Part shown: positions 16,567 through 24,940 of the stretch, one piece after another
Numbering within the stretch: position 1 is the first letter of the stretch
Layout of the letters: each line of letters begins with the position of its first letter
Origin: Cyanobium sp. Morenito 9A2
GTDB lineage: Bacteria; Cyanobacteriota; Cyanobacteriia; PCC-6307; Cyanobiaceae
NCBI RefSeq assembly: GCF_024345575.1
Contig: NZ_JAGQBJ010000003.1
Coordinates: 1 to 64,000 of the forward strand
Direction of reading: 5' to 3'
Length of the DNA stretch: 64,000 nucleotides
Program-made: the position numbers and the translations under genes
The notes under the pieces: generated by a model
What the model was told of the DNA's origin: nothing
The model's input: only the letters and a program-made list of their open reading frames with translations
Database searches by the model: none

Positions 16567-16989
16567 ATGGCCCTGCAGGGCAACAAACTGATCGACGCCG
16601 CCACGACGCTGGTTGGCTGGGTCAACTACAACGCCACTGACCCCTTTGAGCGCACCCGCGTCAGCGCTGAGGTGGTGCGGCTGACCACGCCGCTTGATGC
16701 GGCTGGAGCCTTCACGCTGCTGGCGAGCCACCCCGGTGCCGTTGCGGCGGTGACGGTGGTGCTGCAACTGGCGCCGCTGCTCAAGGACGGCACCGTCGGC
16801 ACCTGGGTGACGGCGGCCACCGTGGCGATCCCCGCCGCTGGTGGTCAGGTGGAGGCCCCGATCGCGGGCGGCAGTTTGGCGGTGGCACCTGCTGATGCCG
16901 CCAACGTCGAGCTGCCGGCCTTCTTCTATGCCAAGGCCACGTTGACGCCGTCGACCCCGAACGGCGCCCACGTCAGCCTCACCTACTGA
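16567..16989 (+). CDS. Virion-associated hypothetical protein, possible head decoration
   Basis: 140 residues, beta-rich and alanine/threonine/valine-dominated (VNYNATDPFERTRVSAEVVRL, then AVTVVLQLAPLLKDGTVG). GAGAGGA stands seven bases before the ATG. It directly follows the capsid gene, a position often held by decoration or head-completion proteins. That function is positional inference. Confidence 0.65.
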   Translation: MALQGNKLIDAATTLVGWVNYNATDPFERTRVSAEVVRLTTPLDAAGAFTLLASHPGAVAAVTVVLQLAPLLKDGTVGTWVTAATVAIPAAGGQVEAPIAGGSLAVAPADAANVELPAFFYAKATLTPSTPNGAHVSLTY

Positions 16990-16996
16990 GGCGGCC

Positions 16997-17746
16997 ATGA
17001 GCGACCTTGAAAAAGGCAAGCCGGACCCGCCGTCGCCGCCGGCGCCCAAGCCCCCCAAGAGGAGGTACAAACCGACCAAGCCAGGGCGGCCCTGGGCCCC
17101 GCCGCAGCCGGAGGTGGAGGGCACGGATCCAACGGTTCCGACCGCACCGACACCGGATCTACCCCCCGAGCAGCCCACTGATCCACTGACCCCCAGCGAT
17201 CCGACCGTGGAAGTTGAACTGATGGACTCTGATCCTGTGCTGGAACTGCCGCCTGAGGGGATGCTGCGCATCTCCAAATCGGGTCGACACGATCAGTTCG
17301 TGTACCCGGTTCATTCCGAGCGCTGGGCGGCGGACGGCTGGAAGGTGCATCCGCCGGTGAACGTCGATCCGAGCACGGGTGCGGAGGATCGTGCTGAGCC
17401 TGAGGTGCCCGAGGCGCCTGTGGATCCTGTTGTGCCTGTGCCGCCCGAGGCGCTTGAGGTGCCCGCAGTGGAGCCACTTCCGGGAGCCATCCCGGATGCA
17501 CTCGAACCTGTAGTGCCTGAGGTGGCGCCTGCCGATGCGACTGATTTCGCGTCGATGACGAAGGCTCAGATCGTTGCGGAGGTCGAGGCCACCTACGGCG
17601 TCGCCCTCGACCCCTCTCAGACCAAGAGCGAGCTGGTAGAGCAAGCCGAGACGCTGGCGACTGAGCCGACGCCCCAGCCGGTGCCTGGCCTTGATGTTCC
17701 GGCCACAGAGCCCGAGCCGATGGTTCCGAGCGATTTGCTGGGCTGA
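16997..17746 (+). CDS. Proline-rich virion-like protein with a HeH/LEM-like C-terminal motif
   Basis: 249 residues. Residues 1-70 and 125-180 are proline- and acid-rich spacers (repeated PEVPEAPVDPVVPVPPEAL-like phrases). A folded block lies at about 92-120 (MLRISKSGRHDQFVYPVHSE). Near 193-225 is SMTKAQIVAEVEATYGVALD, then TKSELVEQAETLA, the pattern of a helix-extended-helix motif often seen in phage neck or head-tail proteins. It starts eight bases after the previous stop, so it is in the same operon. Confidence 0.6.
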   Translation: MSDLEKGKPDPPSPPAPKPPKRRYKPTKPGRPWAPPQPEVEGTDPTVPTAPTPDLPPEQPTDPLTPSDPTVEVELMDSDPVLELPPEGMLRISKSGRHDQFVYPVHSERWAADGWKVHPPVNVDPSTGAEDRAEPEVPEAPVDPVVPVPPEALEVPAVEPLPGAIPDALEPVVPEVAPADATDFASMTKAQIVAEVEATYGVALDPSQTKSELVEQAETLATEPTPQPVPGLDVPATEPEPMVPSDLLG

Positions 17747-17816
17747 GCCCTGCGGCACCGCTCTGCGGCCTGGCAAAGGGAGATAGCGCCACCCTCGTGC
17801 GAGGAATCGCCTGTTC

Positions 17817-18608
17817 ATGCCTTACCCCTTGCCTCCAGTCGATGAGAGCGGCCGGGTGCGGCTGCTCCCCCCGTATGGCTGTCCGGGTCAGGAGGAGTGG
17901 GTCTTGCACCATGAGGCCGACCGCTGGCTGCAGCTGGGCTTTCGGGTGGGGACGGTGCCAGCCCAGGCGCTGGAGTTGTTCTGGATGCCCTCAGATCGGC
18001 TCTGGAGTGATCCGATCGGTTGTGCGCCGATTGCGCTCACGATCGACCCGCTGATCAAGGCGCCCCAGCCGATCCAGGTGAACTGGGGCGATGGAAGCAT
18101 CGAGACGATCGGCTGGGATGCCCTCTCGCGGGAGGTGCCGATGCCGCGGCATGTGTACCTCGATCGTGTGGATCTGACGGTGATCGTGTCGATCGGCCTG
18201 ACGGTGGCCAGCTTGCCTGTGGCGCTGCTGGGTTGCCCGGTTCCGCCGAGCGTGGTGCAGCAGGGGCTCTCGGGCGGCGGCGATGGGAGCGGCGGCCTGG
18301 CCGGTGTGGAGCCCCTGGTGCCGGGCGACGGCCTCGACGGGCGTGCCTACAACGGTTCGCAGACCGAGCTGTGGCGTCTGCGCTTGCATCCGGACGGCGG
18401 GCTGGCGCTGCTGCCGAGCCCTGTTGACGGCAAGCCGGCGCTGGCGGTGATGTACGGCAGCGGCGCCGCCAGTCGCGGCACCCGCTGGTATTCCGGTGAT
18501 GGGCCGCCGCTGAGCGCGGCGCTGAATCCGCCGCCGGCTCCGGGCGATCTCTACCTCGACCGTCTCACCGGCACGGTCTATGAGCTGATGAGTGGAGGCG
18601 GCCTCTGA
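17817..18608 (+). CDS. Virion or fibre-like protein
   Basis: 263 residues. A beta-rich first half includes QPIQVNWGDGSIETIGWD. A glycine-rich linker follows near 152-162, then a C-terminal block RLRLHPDGGLALLP ... PAPGDLYLDRLTGTVYELMSGG. The GDLYLD...TGTVYEL ending recurs in altered form in the other fibre-like genes here (GDLWIDTN at 18959; GDMYLDTVSGTVYKL at about 22970), suggesting a shared junction module. Function beyond structural is unknown. Confidence 0.65.
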   Translation: MPYPLPPVDESGRVRLLPPYGCPGQEEWVLHHEADRWLQLGFRVGTVPAQALELFWMPSDRLWSDPIGCAPIALTIDPLIKAPQPIQVNWGDGSIETIGWDALSREVPMPRHVYLDRVDLTVIVSIGLTVASLPVALLGCPVPPSVVQQGLSGGGDGSGGLAGVEPLVPGDGLDGRAYNGSQTELWRLRLHPDGGLALLPSPVDGKPALAVMYGSGAASRGTRWYSGDGPPLSAALNPPPAPGDLYLDRLTGTVYELMSGGGL

Positions 18609-18690
18609 TTGTTGGACTGACGCAAAGACACCGCTCCAGAACGGGACGGGTCAGGCAATAGATGGGTCAGGCCCGTGTTGGTGGGGTCCC

Positions 18691-18710
18691 GGAATCATCA
18701 GTGGCAATAG
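18691..18710 (+). promoter_or_regulatory. Shared upstream sequence, site B
   Basis: GGAATCATCAGTGGCAATAG; 19 of 20 bases are identical to 22327-22346. It lies 21 bases before the first collagen-like ORF. A further GGCAATAG occurs at 18655-18662. Confidence 0.6.
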
Positions 18711-18731
18711 AGCTCGTAGAGCCAGGAGCAC

Positions 18732-18959
18732 ATGGGCTGGGATTCCACCGGTGATTCGATCAAGGGCCCCTCTGGCGCAGCTGGAGCTACTGGCCCTGCT
18801 GGCCCTGCTGCTGCGTGGGGTGCGATCACAGGCACCCTCAGCGATCAGAGCGACCTGCAGCAGGCCCTGGCGCAAAAGCTCGATGCCGCTCGGCTGACGG
18901 TGGGGCCCACCCCGCCGCCTGCTCCCTCCAGCGGTGACCTCTGGATCGACACGAACTGA
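18732..18959 (+). CDS. Short collagen-like fibre protein
   Basis: 75 residues: a GPSGAAGATGPAGPA stretch of Gly-X-Y triplets at about 12-26, then a phrase common in phage fibres (AWGAITGTLSDQSDLQQALAQ) that probably forms a trimeric helix, and a terminal GDLWIDTN. It reads as a trimerising stalk. It is followed two bases later by the next gene. Confidence 0.6.
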   Translation: MGWDSTGDSIKGPSGAAGATGPAGPAAAWGAITGTLSDQSDLQQALAQKLDAARLTVGPTPPPAPSSGDLWIDTN

Positions 18960-18961
18960 CC

Positions 18962-19774
18962 ATGGCGATCACCACCCGCGACCAGCTGATCGCCGCGCTG
19001 GCGAACTCCCGCCACGCGCTGTTCGATAAGGCTTCTGTGGCGAACGCCGTTGCCGGTCGCTTCTACTCGCTCTGGCGGGCCACTGGCCAGCCCGGGCAGG
19101 GTGCGATCCCGGCGGCGCAGGTGGCCTGCACCAAGGCCTTGCTCGGTGCCCTGCCCTTCGACAACCAGGTGTTGCCGGTGGCGAACTACCTGGCCTTGGT
19201 GGATGTGGCCACGAGCTTGGCGACGGCCACGCTGGAGATCCACGATCGCCTCTGCCATCAGGGCGGCCTGGTGGGCAACGTGGCGACGTCTCAGACCACC
19301 AACCTGCCGCTGACCCTTGCTGGAGTGTCTGCTGAGCGCATCGGCCCGGCGGATCACAGTCAGATGCAATGGTGGCTCGAGTGGTACACAGACACGGGCG
19401 GAACGGGGGTGAACGCGACCGTGGCCGTGACCTACAGCGATGACACCACAGGCAACATCGTGGTGGCGCTAGCAGCCACCAGCCGCGCCAGCGGCCTCTA
19501 TCAGATCCTCCCCGAGGCCGGTAAGACCGGCATCAAGGCGGTGAACAGCGTCATCCTCAGCCTCACGACCGGCACCGCCGGGAGCTTCGGGGTGACCTGC
19601 ACCCGTTACCGCGCCGGGTTCTTCACGGTGGTGGCGAACAAGGCGGAAGTCTTCGACTGGGCGGGCCTGGGGCTGCCTCAGATCGCCAATGATGCTTGCC
19701 TGGCCTTGATCACGCTCTGCACGACCACGACCACTGGAGTGGCCAAGGGTGTGGTGCGCTTCTCGGCTGGCTGA
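18962..19774 (+). CDS. Virion-like structural protein
   Basis: 270 residues starting MAITTRDQLIAALANSRHAL. A helical N-terminal part of about 90 residues precedes a beta-rich domain (NATVAVTYSDDTTGNIVVAL, GFFTVVANKAEVFDWAGL). The DQLIAAL-type opening is one I associate with phage structural proteins, but I cannot name the family. It is intact and closely spaced between a collagen-like ORF and a small tryptophan-rich ORF. Confidence 0.6.
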   Translation: MAITTRDQLIAALANSRHALFDKASVANAVAGRFYSLWRATGQPGQGAIPAAQVACTKALLGALPFDNQVLPVANYLALVDVATSLATATLEIHDRLCHQGGLVGNVATSQTTNLPLTLAGVSAERIGPADHSQMQWWLEWYTDTGGTGVNATVAVTYSDDTTGNIVVALAATSRASGLYQILPEAGKTGIKAVNSVILSLTTGTAGSFGVTCTRYRAGFFTVVANKAEVFDWAGLGLPQIANDACLALITLCTTTTTGVAKGVVRFSAG

Positions 19775-19777
19775 GCT

Positions 19778-20029
19778 GTGAGCCGTGAAGTTCGAGATCG
19801 TGCTTTGCCCTTCACGGGTGGCTCCGATCGCTGGGACCGGGGCCCGGCGGGGCAGATCATCACCGATGAATTCTTCTGGGCGGTTGAGCCGCCGCCGGGG
19901 GGCGATGGCTTGCTCTCTTTGTGGAGCAGCGGCGCCTGGCTGCGTCGGCCGGCGAAGGTGTGGAGCGGTGGCGCATGGGTGGAGAAGCCGGCGAAATGCT
20001 GGAGCGGCAGCGATTGGTTGCTGACCTGA
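19778..20029 (+). CDS. Small tryptophan-motif protein of the fibre module
   Basis: 83 residues from a GTG three bases after the previous stop. The C-terminal third repeats a short unit three times: LWSSGAWLRRPAKV, VWSGGAWVEKPAKC, CWSGSDWLLT. Such W-x-G-x-W repeats form small beta-hairpin units in some phage tail and receptor-binding proteins. Role inferred from context only. Confidence 0.6.
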   Translation: MSREVRDRALPFTGGSDRWDRGPAGQIITDEFFWAVEPPPGGDGLLSLWSSGAWLRRPAKVWSGGAWVEKPAKCWSGSDWLLT

Positions 20030-20060
20030 GCCTCAATAGCCCCCTGCAGCACACCACCCC

Positions 20061-20419
20061 GTGGCCTCGGCCTTCCGCGATGCCGCCTCGGCTGACTTGC
20101 AGCCCTGGCTGGAATACCCCACCCTCGCCTTGATCAATGCCGGCTCGTCGATACCGCCCAGACCTTGGTTCCAGCCTTCGTGACTATGCGCATCTAAGCG
20201 AATGGAGAGATCAGCCAATTCCTGAGTTACCACGTCCTCCTGCTCAAGCTGCCGCCGTCCTGGCGGGAGCTTCATGCCCGGAGGCAGAAGCTGCTGCAGC
20301 ATGTAGCTTCTGCTCAAGAGGGGCCGCCCCGGCTGGTGATCACCACATCCCATTGGGAACAGATTGTCCAAGCATGTTCAGTGATGGTCGTAGCGTTCTC
20401 TTCTGATGATATTCACTGA
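20061..20419 (+). pseudogene. Remnant of a virion-like protein
   Basis: Two plus-strand pieces in different frames read as protein: ASAFRDAASADLQPWLEYPT (from 20061 to a TGA at 20181), and FLSYHVLLLKLPPSWRELHA and onward to a TGA at 20417, with a TAA at 20195. Together they look like one gene broken by a frameshift and a stop. The minus-strand frame over the same bases looks like its shadow. No family assigned. Confidence 0.4.
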
Positions 20420-20496
20420 CACGCACCTTCGCCAAGCCGCAAGATGACAAGGCTGTAGATGCACGCATAAGGCGGCGGCTTTGGCGCATGGCGGTG

Positions 20497-21063
20497 TTAG
20501 TCAACATTCTCTTCATTATTGATATATTCCTCAAGGCGGTTCCATTTGAAGATTACAATATTAGAGGGTATCGGAGATCGACTGCCTTTGTGAATCATCC
20601 TTCGGACTGTCATAATCCAGCGCGATGTTTCTGGAGTGTCGGGGACCACCAACAGTCCCCAGCGCCCAGTGCATGATGCTGCAAGTAGACTGCCTAGGAA
20701 GTATTTCGATTTTGCATTCTCGACTTCAATTGCAAGACCGACCATTGGATTGGGGTTGGCTTCCTTGCGCCACCCTTTATCAAAGTCAACGGTCGCAGGA
20801 AATTCGCAAACGCCTAGCAAGTCGTTTAAGGCACTGTCAAGATCACTTTCGTGCTGACGAAATCTACAAATATCGGAGCAGGCAACTTCGTGACTCCTGT
20901 TGCCCTTTGATGCTATCGGCTCGATTGTTAAATCTACAATGAATGTGCGCTCCTCTGCATCGTCTAGGTGGTCAAACACGTTGAGCTTCCCAATTGGTCT
21001 CAATCCCTTCGAGAGGAAGTGCCGCCTGAGTCGAGACGTTATCGCGCGTTCGTTTAGCGTCAT
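20497..21063 (-). CDS. Hypothetical protein, possible PD-(D/E)XK-like nuclease
   Basis: 188 residues, AT-richer than the surrounding fibre genes and on the opposite strand. DFDKGWRKEA followed by MVGLAIEVENAKSKYFLGSL and GLLVVPD has the strand-helix order of a PD-(D/E)XK core, but the usual E-x-K is E-V-E-N, so catalysis is doubtful. It looks like cargo inserted into the structural module. Confidence 0.45.
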   Translation of the reverse strand: MTLNERAITSRLRRHFLSKGLRPIGKLNVFDHLDDAEERTFIVDLTIEPIASKGNRSHEVACSDICRFRQHESDLDSALNDLLGVCEFPATVDFDKGWRKEANPNPMVGLAIEVENAKSKYFLGSLLAASCTGRWGLLVVPDTPETSRWIMTVRRMIHKGSRSPIPSNIVIFKWNRLEEYINNEENVD

Positions 21064-21188
21064 TTCAATAGCCTAACGTCCCCGATGACCTATCCCTACT
21101 TGCTTCTGGCATCCGAGCCTGCTCCGCAGGCGAAATACTAGAAGTGCCGCAGGCATAGGGATTAGGTCCATCGGTCTGTTCGCTTCTG

Positions 21189-21890
21189 TTAATTCACTTG
21201 AAAATAGTCTCTGGCTCTAACCCCGATGTACCATGTCAAAGTCTTGTTGACGGAGAATCCGATGATGACACCCACGCCAAATGGAATAGCTTTCTCCAAA
21301 CCCTATCGTGTAAAAGTAATTCCGACTCTTTTAAAAATCTCTTTGACCGCAACTAAGGTGGAGCCCTGTAGATATTTCTGAACCATCTTGGTAAATGCTT
21401 TTGACCCAACCTCCTTGGTACCCTTTTGCGTAGCTTGATTGATAGCCCCGAGGCCTGCGATAATGTAACAAAGCCGTCTCTCCTCTTCCGAGAGGATATC
21501 GTGATTGTAGATATGAGCGAGGGACATCACCATCTCGACCTGAAACTTCATGCAAAGGGCGATATCGGCAGTTGCACCGCCGGCGACAGCGGCAACTGTT
21601 CCGATACCGGGGACAACTCCAGCAAGGGCAGTTGTGCCTCCAGTGAATGCCGCCATGTAGCTGTAGTTCTTGATGACCTTGTTGGCTACCATTTCCTTGA
21701 CGTCCTCCTCATCACGTTCACCCTGATACCGTCTGCGGTATTTTCTCAGTATCGCGTCTGTCTCCTTTTTTATGTCTTCAGGTTTAGCCAGGACAAACTC
21801 TACTGCTTTTAACAGAGTCCATTCCTTTTTTGGGTTATTGCCATTGGGCTCTCCGCCCTCTGGTGCCGTTGGTGCTGTTGGTGTGCTCAT
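21189..21890 (-). pseudogene. EcsC-like membrane-associated protein, interrupted by an in-frame TAG
   Basis: From 21890 the frame gives a Pro/Gly-rich start, a charged helical part, then a hydrophobic region (AAFTGGTTALAGVVPGIGTVA, AVAGGATADIALC) as in EcsC-family proteins. A TAG at 21303-21305 ends the ORF after GITFTR. The same frame then continues with GLEKAIPFGVGVIIGFSVNK and RARDYF, the expected EcsC C-terminus, to a TAA at 21189. So the gene has one premature TAG. It is AT-rich, and with 20497-21063 it is probably a cargo insertion. Confidence 0.65.
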
Positions 21891-22326
21891 ATTGTTAGCG
21901 AACTTGTTATTGGATGGTTTCCGTGAACCGCCGCTGAGTGTTCACCCCTTTCCGTGAACCACGGCTCAAGGACATTGGGCGCATGGCAAGAACCTAGCCG
22001 CATCATAGGCTTTCAGATTCACCTATACAAGCTTTACCGTGGTTCTCGGACCCGAGAACCACTTGATCCTGGAGCTACACAATGTCTGCGGGCTTATGAC
22101 CCCAAGCGGTCCATGATCGAGAACAGGCATAGATCTTGTTCGTGCTCACGGCATGAGGGCACATCAGATGCTGGATACTGCGGATGTCCTGCTCGATCTA
22201 CGCAGGTGCTGGGCAGCTTTTCATTTGTCCCTCAGTGGCCCAGATCCTATGAGTGTTCGTGCCTTCTGGTTGATGGAAAGAACGAGCTATCAACTCTGCT
22301 GATCAGCAGAGAGAGATTCGGGTAGC
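21891..22326. other. Non-coding spacer between the cargo and the second collagen-like gene
   Basis: There is no gene. It contains TTCCGTGAACC twice (about 21918 and 21949) and a perfect inverted repeat at 22039-22062. Confidence 0.5.
22039..22062. terminator. Perfect 11-bp inverted repeat
   Basis: GTGGTTCTCGG and CCGAGAACCAC flank two bases. It could terminate incoming transcripts or bind a dimeric regulator; no T-run follows on either strand. Confidence 0.4.
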
Positions 22327-22356
22327 GGAATCATCAATGGCAATAGCTGGTGACGT
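22327..22356 (+). promoter_or_regulatory. Shared upstream sequence, site C
   Basis: The first 20 bases match site B (one difference) and the last 20 match site A (one difference), so this copy joins the two halves. It begins 50 bases before the second collagen-like ORF. Recurrence before three virion-like genes suggests a promoter or binding site of the element. Confidence 0.6.
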
Positions 22357-22376
22357 GACGCGGGACCTCGCCCTCA

Positions 22377-23012
22377 ATGCCCTGGAGCAACACCGGCTCG
22401 CTGCTTGGCCCGCAGGGCAGCCCAGGTCCAGCTGGAGCGGCCGGAGCGGCGGGTGCCGCTGGTCCCCAAGGTCCGTCAGGCCCGCAGGGAACGCCCGGCA
22501 CAGCCGGTGCAGCCGGGGCAACCGGCCCAGCCGGCCCAGCCGGAACGGCTGGAGCTCCTGGAGCAACCGGTCCGGCCGGCCCGCAAGGCGCGGCGGGCAC
22601 CGGCATCAACCTCAAGGGTTCGGTGGCCACCTACTCGGCGCTGCCGACCACCAACCGGCAGCAGGGTGATGCCTACCTCGTCGCGGACGAGGGCGACACG
22701 CTCTACTCCTGGGACGCTACCGGCAACGTCTGGGTCAATGCAGGCGCAATCCAAGGCCCGGCCGGGCCGACGGGCCCCGCTGGAACGGCTGGTGCTCAAG
22801 GTCCGGCTGGCGCCGCTGGAGCTCAGGGCCCGGCTGGTACGGCTGGAGCAGCGGGCATCCAGGGCCCGGCTGGCGCGGCTGGCACCACCGGTGCGGCGGG
22901 CTCCCGCGGCACCGGTGGTTTGTGGGCTCCGGGCCGCCACCGGCCAACATTCCCGGCCAGATCGACGGGGACATGTACCTCGATACGGTCTCGGGGACCG
23001 TCTACAAGCTGA
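22377..23012 (+). CDS. Collagen-like stalk protein (out of frame with its probable head domain)
   Basis: Two blocks of Gly-X-Y triplets rich in GPAGPAGTAGA-type units (about residues 11-75 and 125-180) flank a short globular insert (YSALPTTNRQQGDAYLVADE, then DTLYSWDATGNVWVN) typical of phage fibres. After GSRGTGG near 22916 the frame turns into arginine-rich shadow, while the next frame continues smoothly with GSGPPPANIPGQIDGDMYLD. The real product probably joins the ORF at 22922. About 180 residues are convincing. Confidence 0.75.
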   Translation: MPWSNTGSLLGPQGSPGPAGAAGAAGAAGPQGPSGPQGTPGTAGAAGATGPAGPAGTAGAPGATGPAGPQGAAGTGINLKGSVATYSALPTTNRQQGDAYLVADEGDTLYSWDATGNVWVNAGAIQGPAGPTGPAGTAGAQGPAGAAGAQGPAGTAGAAGIQGPAGAAGTTGAAGSRGTGGLWAPGRHRPTFPARSTGTCTSIRSRGPSTS

Positions 23013-23635
23013 CGGTGAGTGCTGGCACTCCGGTTGGCAGCCTGCCGGCGATCGGCGGCGCACTCGAGGGCGGCTACTACGGCGGGTTGATCTCGACTAC
23101 GGCGAATGGTGTGGCGACCCATGCGCTGATCATTTCGCCCAAGTCCACCGGTCAGGCCCTGAAGGTGCTCAAGACCGCCAACACGGCCACCGCCGGGGCC
23201 ACGAGCACCTTTGACGGCCTGGCCAACAGCAACGCCGCCAATGATGCGGGCCATCCCGCTGCCCAGTGGGCGCGGGCGCTCACGATCGGCGGCTACACGG
23301 ACTGGTATGTGCCGGCGCTCTACGAGCTGGAGATCCTGTTCCGCAAGTTCAAGCCCGACAACACCGACGGCAACACTGGAGGGTTCGGCGCCAATGCTTA
23401 CGCGGTGCCGGTGACGACGGCCAACTACAGCATGTCGATCCCGCCGCAGACCGTGGTGGCGGGCTTCTCCATTGGTGGTGCTCAGGCGTTCTTCGAGGGG
23501 AACATGTGGACCTCAACTGAGGATCAGGCCACCACTGCGATCTGCCAGGACTGGTATTACGGCTCCTGGGGGCCGATCAGCAAGAGCTTCAGCCAGACGA
23601 CACGCGCCATCCGCAAGATCCCTGTGGTGCCCTGA
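22922..23635 (+). CDS. Lcl_C/DUF1566-like domain protein, probable fibre head
   Basis: 237 residues from a GTG. It starts with a fibre junction (PGQIDGDMYLDTVSGTVYKL) and then has a domain with the DUF1566 pattern: AAQWARALTIGGYTDWYVPAL, YELEILFRKFKP, and a late NMWTSTEDQATTAICQDWYY ending in RAIRKIPVVP. In Legionella Lcl the same domain caps a collagen stalk and binds glycans, so stalk plus this domain makes an adhesin or receptor-binding fibre. It is one frame off from the collagen ORF that overlaps it. Confidence 0.72.
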   Translation: MGSGPPPANIPGQIDGDMYLDTVSGTVYKLTVSAGTPVGSLPAIGGALEGGYYGGLISTTANGVATHALIISPKSTGQALKVLKTANTATAGATSTFDGLANSNAANDAGHPAAQWARALTIGGYTDWYVPALYELEILFRKFKPDNTDGNTGGFGANAYAVPVTTANYSMSIPPQTVVAGFSIGGAQAFFEGNMWTSTEDQATTAICQDWYYGSWGPISKSFSQTTRAIRKIPVVP

Positions 23636-24057
23636 TGGGTTGGGTGGCGAGGATCGACACGCCTCGGCGCGTGGAGGAGCAGCGGGTCACGGCGACCGTT
23701 TCGGCGCCGTCGGTTCTGGATCTGACTTTTGTGGAGCTGGGCACTGATGGCCGCTTCCTGGCGGTCGGTTGTGACATCGCAGCCTGGATCACCTTTTATG
23801 CGAGCGCGCAGGCGCGGAACGCTGATACGGCGCGGCCGATCGTGGAGGATCCGCCGCTCTCAGCCGGGGTGCTCCTGGATCTGAGCTTCGATGGCGTGAA
23901 TCCGTTGCTGCTGCCCGCACCGGGCTCGACCTACTCCAACGGTGAGACGCCGCTGCAGGCGCGGCTTTTTGCTCGGGTGAGGACCGCGCTGAATGTGGCC
24001 CATGCGGCGACGGTGACGGTGCGGGCCCTGGTCGAGCACGACACGGCGGGCAGCTGA
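23635..24057 (+). CDS. Virion-like hypothetical protein
   Basis: 140 residues, beta-rich (VTATVSAPSVLDLTFVELG; AGVLLDLSFDGVNPLLLP). The ATG overlaps the previous stop (TGATGG) and its own stop overlaps the next ATG in the same way, so these three genes are translated together. Probably a small structural component; no family assigned. Confidence 0.65.
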   Translation: MGWVARIDTPRRVEEQRVTATVSAPSVLDLTFVELGTDGRFLAVGCDIAAWITFYASAQARNADTARPIVEDPPLSAGVLLDLSFDGVNPLLLPAPGSTYSNGETPLQARLFARVRTALNVAHAATVTVRALVEHDTAGS

Positions 24058-24929
24058 TGGCGGCAACGATCCGCGATCTCAGCCGGCGTGGTGACGAGCC
24101 AAACGCCCTGGGTGTGCTGAGCGCCATGGCGGCGTTGGTGGACACGGAGCTGGCCACCTGGATCAGTGCGGCCAATTCTCAGAACCTGGGCCAGTTGCTG
24201 AGCCTGCTCACCAACAGCGCGGGGGCGCCGGGCTTCCTCGGTTGGACGATCAAGGCACGGCTGGCTGCGCTGAGCGGTGGCTCGCCGGTGGAGCTGATGA
24301 GCCAGTGGGTGTTGAACACGACCACGGCGGCGGTGACCGCCCAGGTGGGCCTGGCTGCGGGCCATGCACCGGCTGGCGGCCTGGGTAATCACGGGTTGCT
24401 TTCCGGTGGCCGGGGCACGACGAACACAGCGGGCACGGTGACGCTGCCCATGCCGATTGGTGCGGCGACGGCCTGGAGCCTGAAACCGGGCCAGGAGTTC
24501 TTCGCCTTCTCGTTCTCTCAGCACAGCTTCACGAACCGACAGGCCCTGGCGCTGCTGATCGCCAAGGACGTCACCACCGGTGACTGGCACCTCTCGAACA
24601 CCGACATGGCCGCTGTGATCAACACGGTGGCCTGGAGCCGCAACCTGCCGCAGCTGCTGCTGTCTGGGAGCTTCCGCCAGGAATGGTTCAGCAGTGGACC
24701 GCCGTTTGTGCTCAGTCGTCCGGCGCAGTGGATCCCGATCACGCCTGGTGTGGGCTACGTGGTGCCACTGCCGCCGGTGCAGTGGTGGGATCCGGTGGTG
24801 TTGCCGGAAGACCTGGCGATCTACAACCGCACCTTCTCCAACCTTGGCTACTTCAAGGCGGCTGATGGCAGCGAATGGCTGCAGCTCGGTCCCGCCCGCC
24901 TGGCGGTGCGGGTTGTTAATCCCACCTGA
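24057..24929 (+). CDS. Virion-like hypothetical protein, paralogous in part to the next gene
   Basis: 290 residues. A helical N-terminal part (LGVLSAMAALVDTELATWIS) precedes a beta-rich domain containing PGQEFFAFSFSQHSFTNRQA, VTTGDWHLSNTDM and YVVPLPPVQWWDPV. Its GQEFFAFS motif and following 'D...W.........N' layout resemble GREFFCYS of the next gene, so the two may share a receptor-binding-type fold. Coupled to the upstream gene by overlapping start and stop. Confidence 0.65.
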   Translation: MAATIRDLSRRGDEPNALGVLSAMAALVDTELATWISAANSQNLGQLLSLLTNSAGAPGFLGWTIKARLAALSGGSPVELMSQWVLNTTTAAVTAQVGLAAGHAPAGGLGNHGLLSGGRGTTNTAGTVTLPMPIGAATAWSLKPGQEFFAFSFSQHSFTNRQALALLIAKDVTTGDWHLSNTDMAAVINTVAWSRNLPQLLLSGSFRQEWFSSGPPFVLSRPAQWIPITPGVGYVVPLPPVQWWDPVVLPEDLAIYNRTFSNLGYFKAADGSEWLQLGPARLAVRVVNPT

Positions 24930-24940
24930 CCTGAGACGCC

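Noticed and set aside
20033-20371. 112-residue minus-strand ORF
   Set aside because: It is antisense to two plus-strand fragments that read more like protein, and has no family resemblance.
22922-23635. The C-terminal fold resembles targets of diversity-generating retroelements
   Set aside because: No reverse transcriptase, template repeat or adenine-biased variable repeat is present in the window.
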